Source: Symbiodinium natans
Lineage: Eukaryota; Sar; Dinophyceae; Suessiales; Symbiodiniaceae
Direction of reading: 5' to 3'
NCBI GenBank assembly: GCA_905221605.1
Contig: CAJNDS010002235.1
Location: 920,875 to 984,874 of the forward strand
DNA length: 64,000 nt
Below the pieces are notes generated by a model that searched no databases, was not told the DNA's origin, and was given only the letters and a program-made list of their open reading frames with translations. Position numbers and translations under genes: made by a program. Shown here piece by piece: positions 28,135 through 36,935 of this stretch. Position 1 is the stretch's first letter, and each line of letters begins with the position of its first letter.

Positions 28135-30853
28135 CAGAGTACTTCAATTCTCCATCTCTAAGAGGGAAGTTGATATAGTCAGGGCTGTCATCGAATGACA
28201 CCGCTGCAAGCGCCAGGTGTGTAAACTCGGAATAATGAGAGGGCCAACACGACTCATCCTTCCGGAGAGTGTAAGCATCGGCATGGTGAGCCGTGCCTGC
28301 CATCATTGCTCCTAAAAGGCAAACCGCAGTAGGAATGGAATGACCACCGCCCTTCTTGCGACCTGAGCCCCCAGACTTCCGCGAGCCATTAGAACCCTTG
28401 GAGTTCTTACTGCCCTTTGAATCCTTAGAGCTAGGCCTAGAGCCTTTGCGATCTTTCTTCTTCTTCTTGTGCCTACCCTTACTCTTGTCAGAGTGCGCTG
28501 AGCCTTTCGCGCTGCCTCCGGACGGAGCCGCAGCACCTGGCTTTCCCGTATGCAGGAAGGTGCATTTGTCTCCACGGTCACAGCGACCTTGCTTGAAGAA
28601 TTTGCACTCACGTGGACCGCGACTGGGAGAGCCTGTCCTCGAGGGACTGCGCGGACCACGGCCTCTGCCGGGTGTGGGTGTGCGAGGGCGCCCGGATGGC
28701 ACCTGGTGCTTATACTTACACTTTTCACCGTTTTTGCAACTACCATTCTTGACGAAGGCAATGCAGAAACCTTTGGGCACCTTCTGGGGTGCTGGCATGG
28801 CAGGCACCTGAGGGGCGCCTGACTGTCTTGCTATGCGCTCACGATTTCTCTCAAGTCTTTTGCGATTGATGTGCGCAGTGGCAGCATCATACAGAAATTT
28901 GAAGGACCTCTCAGCGGTTCCTTCTGCGGCTCTTTCGTAGACATTGATGTCGTGCTGAAGGGCTCGGCACTTTTTGATCTGTCTATGGAAGAGAGGTTCA
29001 AGGACTGTGTCTTCAGGTGTTTTCTGAATCCCTGAAAGAACAGTATCCCAGTTCCTGATGAATGTCACCAAATTCTCGTTAGTCATGGTGACTGACAACA
29101 AGTCTTCCATATCATAAACAGAATTGTGCAAAGCATTGGTAGCAAAGTACTTGTGCAAGAGAAACAGGATCTGCCTACCTCTCACAAGCCTTCCGGCGTG
29201 AGCCTCCCTCTCTTTGAGGGTGTCCATCTGGCGTGCAAAATCGCCTTCCAGAACATTGGTGATCGCCGACAAGATCTTTGCATCAAGCGTGGTGAAGCCG
29301 TCAGTGTTAATGAGATCGCTCTCCTTAGCATCCTTATCCCAAACGTTAGCAAGCCATTCAAAGGCTTTGTCTGGCTTGTTGGAGGCAGCAACGACTGCTT
29401 CGCGAACCCTAATCCGCCAATTGCGATACTGCTCGGGTGTAGGAAACTTAGGAAAGACGATCTTTTCGGCTTCTTTGGACTTGTTCTTGCTACCTTCATC
29501 CTCAGTATCCTTGTCATCCCCCGACTTCTTGCTACTCCTGGCCAGGGATTTGAGCAGAGCCTTGAGCTGCTTGGGAGATAATCCTGAGTCAGATGACGAG
29601 GAACTACTGGAATCCCTCTTCTTCTTCTTTTTGTCTTTCTTCTTGCTCTTTTTCTTCTTGTGATGGCTACTGGAGTCATCATCATCACTGCCGCCGTCAT
29701 CCCCATCATCTGGGCCACCACCGTCAGGGGGGCGTCGGAACCTTGGTCCCATGCCATCCTGCGGAGGCGTGTTGATAGGAATCGTCGGAACAAGTCCCGG
29801 GGGCACAGTGGGCACAGAGCTCGAGGCGTTGGCATGAGCCTCAAGAGCGGCAATTGCCTTGCTGAGCTGCAATTTGAGCTCAGCGTTCTCTCTCTCAGCT
29901 GCTTTCCGCTTCTCGGACTCCTGACTAACGACTACTCTGAAGTCTCGGACCTCAGCAGAGAGGCGATTGATCTCAACCTCAGATGAAGCCTGCACTGCAT
30001 TTGTTGCCTGGGCAGCAGAAACGCGTACACTGTCAAGCTCAGAGTTCATGAGATCAGCATTGCTCATGGCCTTAGCTTCCGCTAGGTGGAGTTGCTCCTG
30101 GAGCCTAGCATATGACAAATCTGCGTGCGATTCTGCAGATCTCAATTTTTCAGCCAAGGCATGAGCTTCACCGCGAGCCATGTTTATCTCAAGGGCCTGC
30201 GATTCCAATTGAGTTTGGCCTGTTGAGAATCTGGCTCTGGCTTGCTGTTCCTCTTCTCCAAGCCTTGTTTCGGCCTGAGCAAGTTCAACTCTTAGTTTCG
30301 ACACTCCGGACATGACATGGCTACCCATAGATAGCATCTGCTCCTGAAAACTGTTCGTGATCTGACCAAGGATCTGGTTATGGCGATGCTCAGCAATCTG
30401 TTCAATCAGAGGTGATCTATCATTCTGAATGAACGTCTGGCTTACGTTAGCTTGGTTCTGCATGAGTCTTTGTTCGCCAATCATTAAGCTGTTCATCGTC
30501 GCGGAGTTCGGCATAGAGAAACTCGGTGCTGTCGGATTAAAGGTCTGAAGTGAACCTCTTTCAGCTACATTTGGAGCTGAAGCTTGTCTTTCATGAGGAG
30601 ACACGACCTGCCAAGGTGTGGTGGTACTGAGGCTACTAGGTGCTCCTGTGGGGGCAGCAGCTTCCGAAACCGCACCTCTCTGGAAGAGACTCATGTCATG
30701 TATCCTCAGGGCATTGGTGGTCAAAGGAGGTTCACTGTCCCGGGGAGGAGCCTCGTCACCTGGAGCATTACCATCAAAGGACATACTCAGGCTACTAGCT
30801 CCGTCTTCCGGGATAGGTATACCTGCAGGATTAAGCGGAGCAGAATCCGACAT
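27806..30853 (-). CDS. gag: Retrotransposon Gag protein, 1015 residues
   Basis: It starts at ATG 30853, 38 nt after the 5' terminal repeat. Residues about 185-340 form a charged, heptad-like coiled coil. About 390-460 is an Asp/Ser/Lys-rich linker and about 462-675 a helical capsid-like core (FPKFPTPEQYRNWRIRV). Two CCCH zinc fingers follow: C697-x8-C706-x5-C712-x3-H716 and C750-x7-C758-x5-C764-x3-H768, in place of the usual CCHC knuckle. A basic Lys/Ser/Gly tract (790-837) precedes a hydrophobic segment (839-860, PTAVCLLGAMMAG). Near the end CNFCC...H (956-970) may bind metal. The last stretch overlaps pol in another frame and ends with a stop after the protease DTG, so most of the final 45 residues may be just overlap. 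Confidence 0.9.
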   Translation of the reverse strand: MSDSAPLNPAGIPIPEDGASSLSMSFDGNAPGDEAPPRDSEPPLTTNALRIHDMSLFQRGAVSEAAAPTGAPSSLSTTTPWQVVSPHERQASAPNVAERGSLQTFNPTAPSFSMPNSATMNSLMIGEQRLMQNQANVSQTFIQNDRSPLIEQIAEHRHNQILGQITNSFQEQMLSMGSHVMSGVSKLRVELAQAETRLGEEEQQARARFSTGQTQLESQALEINMARGEAHALAEKLRSAESHADLSYARLQEQLHLAEAKAMSNADLMNSELDSVRVSAAQATNAVQASSEVEINRLSAEVRDFRVVVSQESEKRKAAERENAELKLQLSKAIAALEAHANASSSVPTVPPGLVPTIPINTPPQDGMGPRFRRPPDGGGPDDGDDGGSDDDDSSSHHKKKKSKKKDKKKKKRDSSSSSSSDSGLSPKQLKALLKSLARSSKKSGDDKDTEDEGSKNKSKEAEKIVFPKFPTPEQYRNWRIRVREAVVAASNKPDKAFEWLANVWDKDAKESDLINTDGFTTLDAKILSAITNVLEGDFARQMDTLKEREAHAGRLVRGRQILFLLHKYFATNALHNSVYDMEDLLSVTMTNENLVTFIRNWDTVLSGIQKTPEDTVLEPLFHRQIKKCRALQHDINVYERAAEGTAERSFKFLYDAATAHINRKRLERNRERIARQSGAPQVPAMPAPQKVPKGFCIAFVKNGSCKNGEKCKYKHQVPSGRPRTPTPGRGRGPRSPSRTGSPSRGPRECKFFKQGRCDRGDKCTFLHTGKPGAAAPSGGSAKGSAHSDKSKGRHKKKKKDRKGSRPSSKDSKGSKNSKGSNGSRKSGGSGRKKGGGHSIPTAVCLLGAMMAGTAHHADAYTLRKDESCWPSHYSEFTHLALAAVSFDDSPDYINFPLRDGELKYSVEYPKRTFTSSWSTEDVPSGNAQSTRDALMAARMLRASVRSSLDGVPAKCNFCCDTEFDHVALHSKGSKGYVPRQTRCCVMFSSHGMDRGYRECSRSHLRAGARGSGSI
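27859..27867 (-). other. Aspartic protease active site of Pol
   Basis: WIGDTGSAQDLIS (residues 87-99) holds the DTG triad of retroviral-type proteases. The hydrophobic LSVG at 153-156 and the order before integrase agree. It lies within the gag/pol overlap, so the frame switch must happen upstream of it. Confidence 0.85.
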
Positions 30854-30891
30854 TGCAGAGTTGGTCTAACAGAGTGCTACGGCTGATAACC

Positions 30892-30978
30892 TATTGTTAC
30901 CAGCGGATAGCCCTGAACAATCATTTTCTTGAGCCACGGCGAACGGGTGAATACAGCTTGTGTCTTCCAGTAACTACA
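30892..30978 (-). repeat. 5' terminal repeat of retrotransposon (87 bp)
   Basis: I see no difference from 16161-16247. On the element strand it contains CCGTTCGCCGTGGCTCAAG, whose last nine bases equal the 3' end of the dinoflagellate spliced leader. The sequence just inside (GGTTATCAGCC) is where a tRNA primer site is expected, but I see no convincing match to a tRNA 3' end. Confidence 0.9.
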
Positions 30979-31140
30979 GGGTTTCGGGTTTCGGGTTTCG
31001 GGTTTCGGGTTTCGGGTTTCGGGTTTACGGTTCAGGGTTTAGATGGCTTAGAGGTCTTCGAAGGCATAGGCGGCTCAGGGCTTCGGGTTTTCGGGCTTCG
31101 GGTTTAGGGGTTTTATCCAGAACTGAAGTGCTTAGGTTCT

Positions 31141-31244
31141 AGACCCGGGAGTAACCTAGGAATAAAAACGGTACCCTTTTTGGTTTTAAAGGGATTCTCA
31201 GGGACCCCCAATCCTAAAAAAAGGAAAAAAGGGCCTCCCGGTCC
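31141..31244. repeat. Small terminal-inverted-repeat element, family 2, copy 2
   Basis: It shares ends (AGACCCGGGAG and CTCCCGGTCC) and interior (TAACCTAGGAATAAAAA, GGTTTTAA, GGGATT) with 10000-10107. About 105 bp, non-coding. Confidence 0.75.
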
Positions 31245-32395
31245 GAGGAACTGAAGTGCTTAGGTTTAAGGGCTTAAGGGTTTAAGGGCTTTGGGGTTTA
31301 GGGTTCAGGATTTAGGGCTTGTAGGGCTTGGGGGGCTTCGGGCAAACTAAAAAAAGCTTTGGTGCAGCACCGAGGGTGTGGGGGCTTCGGGCAAAAGGCT
31401 TTGGTAGGTTTCGATCCTCAAGGCACTTAGGCATTTGGGCGAGGGAAGGGGTTTCGGGAGAAGCCCTAAACTCCAGGCCCCCCAAACCTCCAACCCCAAG
31501 CCCTCAACCCTGAACGCAAGAACCTGCCCCAAGACCTGAAGCATTTCGGGCGTCACCCTAAACCATAAACCCCAAAACCCGAATTAAACCCCAAACCCTA
31601 AGCCCTAAACCCTAAACCCTAAGCCCTAAACCCTAGACCCTAAACCCTAAGCCCCAAACCCCAAACCCTAAACCCTAAACCCTAAAACCCTAAAACCCCA
31701 CGTCCGTGCCACGAGGCGTGGAGCCGGGGTTGTCACGGCTACGGCAGTCCGCTGTGAGCACCGCTGTTCGAGGCCTTGGACACGGCAAGCTAGGGCGCGT
31801 TTAAGGCTGAGCACCCAAAATTAGGCGAATGGTTTAGGGCTTAGGGGTTTTTAAGGGTTTGAGGTTTTTAGGGTTTAGGGTTTAGGGTTTAGGGTTTAGG
31901 GTTTAGGGTTTAGGGTTTAGGGTTTAGGGTTTAGGGTACCCAGGGTACACCCTAGGTTCCCCCCTAAAGTAGCCTTAATTACCCTCTTGGTTTTAAGGGT
32001 TTAGGGTATTGGGGCTTAGGGTTTAGGGTTTAGGGTTTACGGTTTCCGTAGCAGATGTAGGAGTTTCTGGTAGGATCCCTTAGAGTTCCCCAACTGGTGG
32101 GATCCAAATGTGGAGGCGTTGCTTTGCAAGCCCAGTAATGTTGGGTCTGCTTGATGGTTCTTGGGTAGCTACAAGAAGAAACAAACGAGATAAGGCTCGA
32201 ACTAGTCATAGGCCCGAAGCCCTCAACCCTAAACCCTGACAAATCCACAACACCTACAGCCCTAAACCCTCAAAGACCTACAAAACCTAAAGCCCTAAAC
32301 CCTAACCCCAAACCCTTCACACCCTACAAAACCAAAAGCCGTAAACCCTGAACCGTGAAAAAACTCGTAAAGAAGCCTAAAGCCACAGGCCTTTC

Positions 32396-32706
32396 AACCC
32401 TAAACCCTAAACCCTAAACCCTAAACCCTAAACCCTAAACCCTAAACCCTAAACCCTTTACCCTAAACCCTAAACCCTAAACCCTAAACCCTAAACCCTA
32501 AACCCTAAACCCTAAACCCTAAACCCTAAACCCTAAACCCTAACCAAGTGGCAAGAGCCACTGAGCTCTCCTGGCTCGTAGCTCCGGGGCTCGAAGGCCT
32601 GGACGACGAAGGGGTTTAGGGTTTAGGGTTTAGGGTTTAGGGTTTAGGGTTTAGGGTTTAGGGTTCAGGGTTTAGGGTTTAGGGTTGAGGGTTTAGGGTT
32701 TAGGGC
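32396..32706. repeat. Two opposed telomere-type arrays
   Basis: A CCCTAAA array (32396-32544) is followed, after 65 bp of unique sequence, by a TTTAGGG array (32610-32706). The two arrays are inverted about the spacer, so the DNA could fold back. Confidence 0.93.
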
Positions 32707-33358
32707 CCTTAACTCCTTTCTTAGAGTTACATGGTTCCTTAGCATTGACAAGGGGACCCCTTATGTACCCCTCAGAGTACCTGTACTACCAAAGGGCCCA
32801 AACTTCAGATCACTTTACAGGAAGTAAGGGACCATACTCAGGTGGGCTTAGGGTTTAGGGTTTAGGGTTTAGGGTTTAGGGTTAAGGGTTTTGGGTTTAG
32901 GGTTTGGGGCCCATATAACTACCCTTAACTCCTTAATCCCCCTAAATCCGAAACTCCCTAGACCGAAAATTCTCCCCAAACTCTCTAAATCCCAGACCCC
33001 GGAACCCAAAACCCTAGAACCCCGAAAATCCAAAGACCTTTCCTTTTTTTGGAGGGGATCTTTGGAGCTTGGGTTTAAGGTTAGGGTTTAAGGTTTAGGG
33101 TTTGGGCTTAACGTTTAGCGTGTCCGTTTCTTGGGGTGGTTTCGGGTTTTGGGATGTTTAGGGTCTAGGGCTAAGGGTCTTCTTGGCCTGCCTGCTTTCT
33201 AAAATCTAGAATTTCAGGACTTCTTTCAGGCTCAGAGCGAAGCGTCTTCAATAAAACCCGCTTAAGTCCAATAAGAGAAAGAACAAAATGCTACAGGGTC
33301 TGCCTAGCAAAAGGATGCTCAGACCACGTTTAGGCCGTCTGCGCTGCTAACAGCCCCA

Positions 33359-33679
33359 ATGGCGGGTGCCCCGAACCTGGGATTAGGGTTGGCAAGTGCC
33401 GCCGTGGCACGCCCTTCCAAGGCAGGTCAGACTGTGTGCGCCGAAGCACTCGGTAGCGCTGTTGCAGGGACTCCTGCACTCAACGCCCCCACCCTGATCC
33501 CCAATCCGTCTGCCCCTACGTTGGTTGCGGCTGCTATACGACATAAGGCTGGACTTCATAGTTTTGGGCAGTGGTTTCCACGGCTTTCTAGAGGCTTTCT
33601 AGATCAGGCAGTTGGGTCCCGCCAACAGTTGGAAGTGAGAACCCTGATACAAGCAATACACAGTCAGTTCTCCCAGTAG
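33359..33679 (+). CDS. Unassigned 106-residue open frame
   Basis: It starts with ATG and lies in the longest stretch free of telomere-type repeats in this region (about 33180-33900). The peptide is Ala/Pro-rich at first (LASAAVARPSKAGQTVCAEA) and ends hydrophilic (RQQLEVRTLIQAIHSQFSQ). I see no family motif. It might be an exon, a decayed transposon piece or chance. Confidence 0.35.
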   Translation: MAGAPNLGLGLASAAVARPSKAGQTVCAEALGSAVAGTPALNAPTLIPNPSAPTLVAAAIRHKAGLHSFGQWFPRLSRGFLDQAVGSRQQLEVRTLIQAIHSQFSQ

Positions 33680-35280
33680 GGTTCCTTGCGGGAGGTGCAG
33701 CCCCAGATGAGGTTTCCGAAAATAGGGGTACAGTTTTTGGGAGGTTCCTATAGCACGGGTATATGCAGGGGGGATGATTTATCATTCGGGGTAATGCTTC
33801 TTGCTTAACCCTTCAGTTGTACAGGTGTTCTGCCTCCTCGAGCTAGTGGCACAGTGGCTGTGCGCAACACGTGAGCTTTGGGGTAACACGTCAACCCCAA
33901 CACTTTTAGGGGAAACCCTAAACCCTAAACCCTAAACCCTAAACCCTAAACCCTAAACCCTAAACCCTAAACCCTTAAGGTTCAAGCTGGCAGGGCGCTG
34001 GGGGACATCTCAGGTCGGGGGTTGGGGGCATGGTGCTGCTACTGCCCCGCCTTCTTTGCGAGCCCCCCCGCCGAAACCCGAAACCCGAAACCCGAAACCC
34101 TAAACCCTAAACCCTAAACCCTAAACCTTACAAAGTGAACCGTGTAATTTAAGGGCTTCGGGGCTTGGGGCTGAGGGCCCTAGGGCTTAGGGGATCAGGG
34201 TGAAGATTAGAGTCTAGGGTTTCAGGCACCCTCCCCACTTGAAACCTTTGAACACATGCCAGAGAGCAGTGCTTTAGGATTTCGTGGTTCCTGAGGGTTA
34301 GGGTTCAGGGTTGCGGGTTTAGGCTTTCGGGAAAGAACATGCAAAGCCGGCGGTGGTTCTGGCTTCGGGGTTGAGGGCTGCGGGTGGAAGGTTTAGGGTT
34401 TAGGGTCCAAAGCATCAGTCCTCTTCGAGGTCCAGGAAAGTGCTTCGGATAACCACCGAACTGAGATTCATTGAGCAATGCTTTCAGAGGCTTGGCGCGG
34501 ATTTAGGGCTTTTGAAGTGGTTCTGGTTTAGGCAAATAGTGGTTTAGGGTTTAGGGTTTAGGGTTTTGGGGTTTAGGTTTAGGGTTTACGGTTTAGGGTT
34601 TAGGGTTTAGGGTTTAGGGTTTAGGGTTTAGGGTTTAGGGTTTAGGGTTTAGGGTTTAGGGTTTAGGGTTCAGGGTTCAGGGTTCAGGGTTTAGGGTTTA
34701 GGGTTTAGGGGGGGAACTAGCTGAAAAGTACGCAAGTCCCTACACCCTGAACCCTGGTGCCCTGAAACGTCGAAAGCCCCTGGAAATCTCTAAAAACTTC
34801 CAACCTCCAAAACTCTTGAAAACCCTCAAGCCCCTGACCCGCAAGCTTAGATATGGGCCCACCCCTAAACCCTAAACCCTAAGCACATGAGCACCTTCTG
34901 GAAAACAAAGGCCAAAGGCATTTTGGGGGCTCACCCTCAACCTAACCCCTAAACTCCTTCATTACCCTAAAGCCCTCAACTTCTAGAGGTCTTCAGGGAG
35001 GGCGTTTCAAGGGGGGTATGTAACCCAAGGTTCCCTAATACTCCCTACGAGTACTAACCCAAATATTCAACTGCAGAACCGCTCAAGGATAGATCGCGCT
35101 ATGGAAAAAAAAGACTAGTGCTTCGGCGCATAGGCAGAGAGAGAAAGGGCTTAAGAGCCTCCCCAAAATAGTGGTCTCACCTCAAAACAAGCCCCCCACT
35201 CCCTTCGGCTTGATGCTCACAGCCTCACCCTGTATTATACCCAAGTGAATTTCACTTAACCTAAACCCTAAACCCTAAAC
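33680..35280. other. Mosaic without recognised gene
   Basis: Arrays at 33912-33975 (CCCTAAA), 34078-34128 (AAACCCG then CCCTAAA) and 34545-34710 (TTTAGGG with a TTCAGGG block). Unique segments between them show no family motif. Confidence 0.5.
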
Positions 35281-35365
35281 CCTAAACCCAATACCCAGGG
35301 CGCCCTTTTTATTCCTAGGTTTCAGAAACCTAGGAATAAAACGGGCGCCCTGGGTATTGGGTTTG
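35281..35365. repeat. Near-perfect palindrome flanked by inverted telomere-type repeats
   Basis: AAACCCAATACCCAGGGCGC on the left is answered by GCGCCCTGGGTATTGGGTTT on the right. The inner part, TTATTCCTAGGTTT, pairs with AAACCTAGGAATAA. The outer flanks continue as CCCTAAA on the left and TTTAGGG on the right, extending the symmetry. CCTAGGAATAAAA is shared with the family-2 elements. Confidence 0.9.
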
Positions 35366-35676
35366 GGGTTTAGGGTTTAGGGTTTAGGGTTTTAAAGCTT
35401 CTAAGGGAACCTAGACCCTGAGAAAAGGGAAGCAAGGGACTACTCTGTGTCCTAGCTTTGCACCAGACGAAGTTGCCCTAAACACTAACCCCTAAACCCT
35501 AAACCCTAAAACCCTAAACCGTAAACCCTAGACCCTAAACCCTAAACCCTAAACCCTAAACCCTAAACAAGCAGGTGCCTCCTGTACCTCTCCGAGGGGC
35601 TGCCTCCTTCCACTGGCTGGGCTCCAGTCAGGGCGCGGCGAGCCCACACCACGGGAAGTTGCCTCTGTTCAGACTG

Positions 35677-35872
35677 CTTGGAGGTTCATGGTACTTATTA
35701 ACCCAATGGGGTTCAGGCTTTAGGGTTTAGGGTTGAGGGTTTAGAGTTTAGGGTTTAGGGTTTCAGGTTTAGGGTTTAGGGGTACTTATTGACCAATTAT
35801 AACTGTACTTATAACCCACTTATACGCCCCTTAAGTGCCCTAACATGGTTATAAGTATGGTTATAAGCCCAA
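35677..35872. repeat. MITE-like element, copy 2, interrupted by a telomere-type array
   Basis: It begins CTTGGAGGTTCATGGTACTT. At 35708-35780 a 73-bp TTTAGGG-type array interrupts it, flanked by GGTACTTATTAACCCAAT (35690-35707) and GGTACTTATTGACCAAT (35781-35797). The element then continues as TATAACTGTACTTATAACCC. The right end is decayed. Confidence 0.78.
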
Positions 35873-35999
35873 GTGGTTCTCGGGAGCCCTAAAACTCTCA
35901 ATCCTAAACACGAAGCCCATTGGGCTTTTTAGGTTTTGGGCTTCTGCTTTCAAGATCAGGTTTTACGGCTCAGGGTTTAGGGTTTAGGGTTTAGGGTTT

Positions 36000-36292
36000 A
36001 GGGTTTGGGGTTTGGGGTTTGGGGTTTGGGGTTTGGGGTTTAGGGTTTAGGGTTTAGGGTTTAGGGTTTAGGGTTTAGGGTTTAGGGTTTAGGGTTTAGA
36101 TTTTCTGGCTTGACAGGTTCAACCGGTCAGGGGAACCCAAGCACCGGAACCACGGCTTTCAATGGGGTTTAGGGTTTGGGGTGTAGGGTTTAGGGTTTAG
36201 GGTTTAGGGTTTAGGGTTTAGGGTTTAGGGTTTAGGGTTTAGGGTTTAGGGTTTAGGGTTTGGGGTTTGGGGTTAGGGGTTTAGGGTTTAGG
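36000..36292 (+). repeat. Two telomere-type arrays
   Basis: 36000-36100 and 36165-36292, with a homogenised TTTGGGG block at about 36003-36040 and TTTAGGG elsewhere, separated by about 65 bp of unique sequence. Confidence 0.93.
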
Positions 36293-36589
36293 ATCCCGGA
36301 AAGCTGCAGCGGAGGGGCCAGGTAACCCGAATACCGCTTTAGGTATTCGGGGTTTGGGGTGTAGGTTTACGGTTTAGGGTTTAGGTCTAGGGCCAAGGTT
36401 TTCGGGCGCTAGGCTTTGAGGATTTTAGGGCTGAGGGTTTAAGGGCTCAGGGTTGAAGGGCCTCTTTTGGGTTCCTACCCCCGAGATCCATGCGCCTTGA
36501 CCCTGGGCCCCTAAAGGCCCCAAACCCGCGAGCGTTTGACAAGAACCCTTGAACCCTCCTAAACCCTAACAGTCCCTAAATAAACCCTT

Positions 36590-36935
36590 AAACCCTCCTA
36601 AACCCCCAAACCCTCAAACCCTTAGACCCCTAAACCCCTAGACCCTAAACCCCAAACCACAAAACCCTGAACACTAAAACCCCGAACCCTAAACCCCTAA
36701 AGCCTAAACCCCTAAACCCCTAAAACCCTGAACCCGGGAACCCCTAAACCCCTGAACCCCTGAACCCCTAAACCCCTAAACCCCTGAACCCCTAAACCCC
36801 AAAACCCCTAAACCCCTAAACCCCTGAACCCCTAAACCCCTGAACCCCTGAACCTCTGAACCCCTACACCCCTGAACCCCTGAACACCTGCACCCCTGAA
36901 CCCCTGAACACCTGCACCCCTGAACCCCTGAACCC
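36590..36935 (-). repeat. Octamer-variant array
   Basis: On the plus strand CCCCTAAA and CCCCTGAA units alternate, an 8-bp variant of the 7-bp repeat. A higher-order motif containing CACCTGCACCCCTGAA recurs at about 36885 and 36908. Confidence 0.9.

Larger units (their letters stand above)
16161..30978 (-). mobile_element. Giant Ty1/copia-type LTR retrotransposon with accessory enzyme domains
   Basis: The 14818-bp element has identical 87-bp direct repeats at its ends, a gag frame and a pol frame. The pol order protease, integrase, reverse transcriptase, RNase H is diagnostic of the copia superfamily. Typical copia elements are about 5 kb; the excess comes from domains between protease and integrase and a roughly 1870-residue extension after RNase H. 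The leader between the 5' repeat and the gag ATG is only 38 nt. Both main frames are open and the terminal repeats look identical, so the insertion is probably young. It lies within variant telomere-type repeat (TTTCGGG) on the same strand as MEI2 copy A. Confidence 0.93.
30979..33358. other. Telomere-like mosaic right of the retrotransposon
   Basis: It opens with TTTCGGG units (30979-31025), holds the second family-2 element (31141-31244) and arrays at 31590-31690, 31870-31935 and 32396-32706. Unique islands with open frames occur at 31690-31810 (plus, TSVPRGVEPGLSRLRQS) and 32045-32215 (minus, ISFVSSCSYPRTIKQTQHY). I cannot assign either. Confidence 0.5.

Noticed and set aside
30845-30896. 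tRNA primer-binding site next to the 5' LTR
   Set aside because: GGTTATCAG and TGGTAACA resemble the initiator-Met primer site only weakly; not enough to call.
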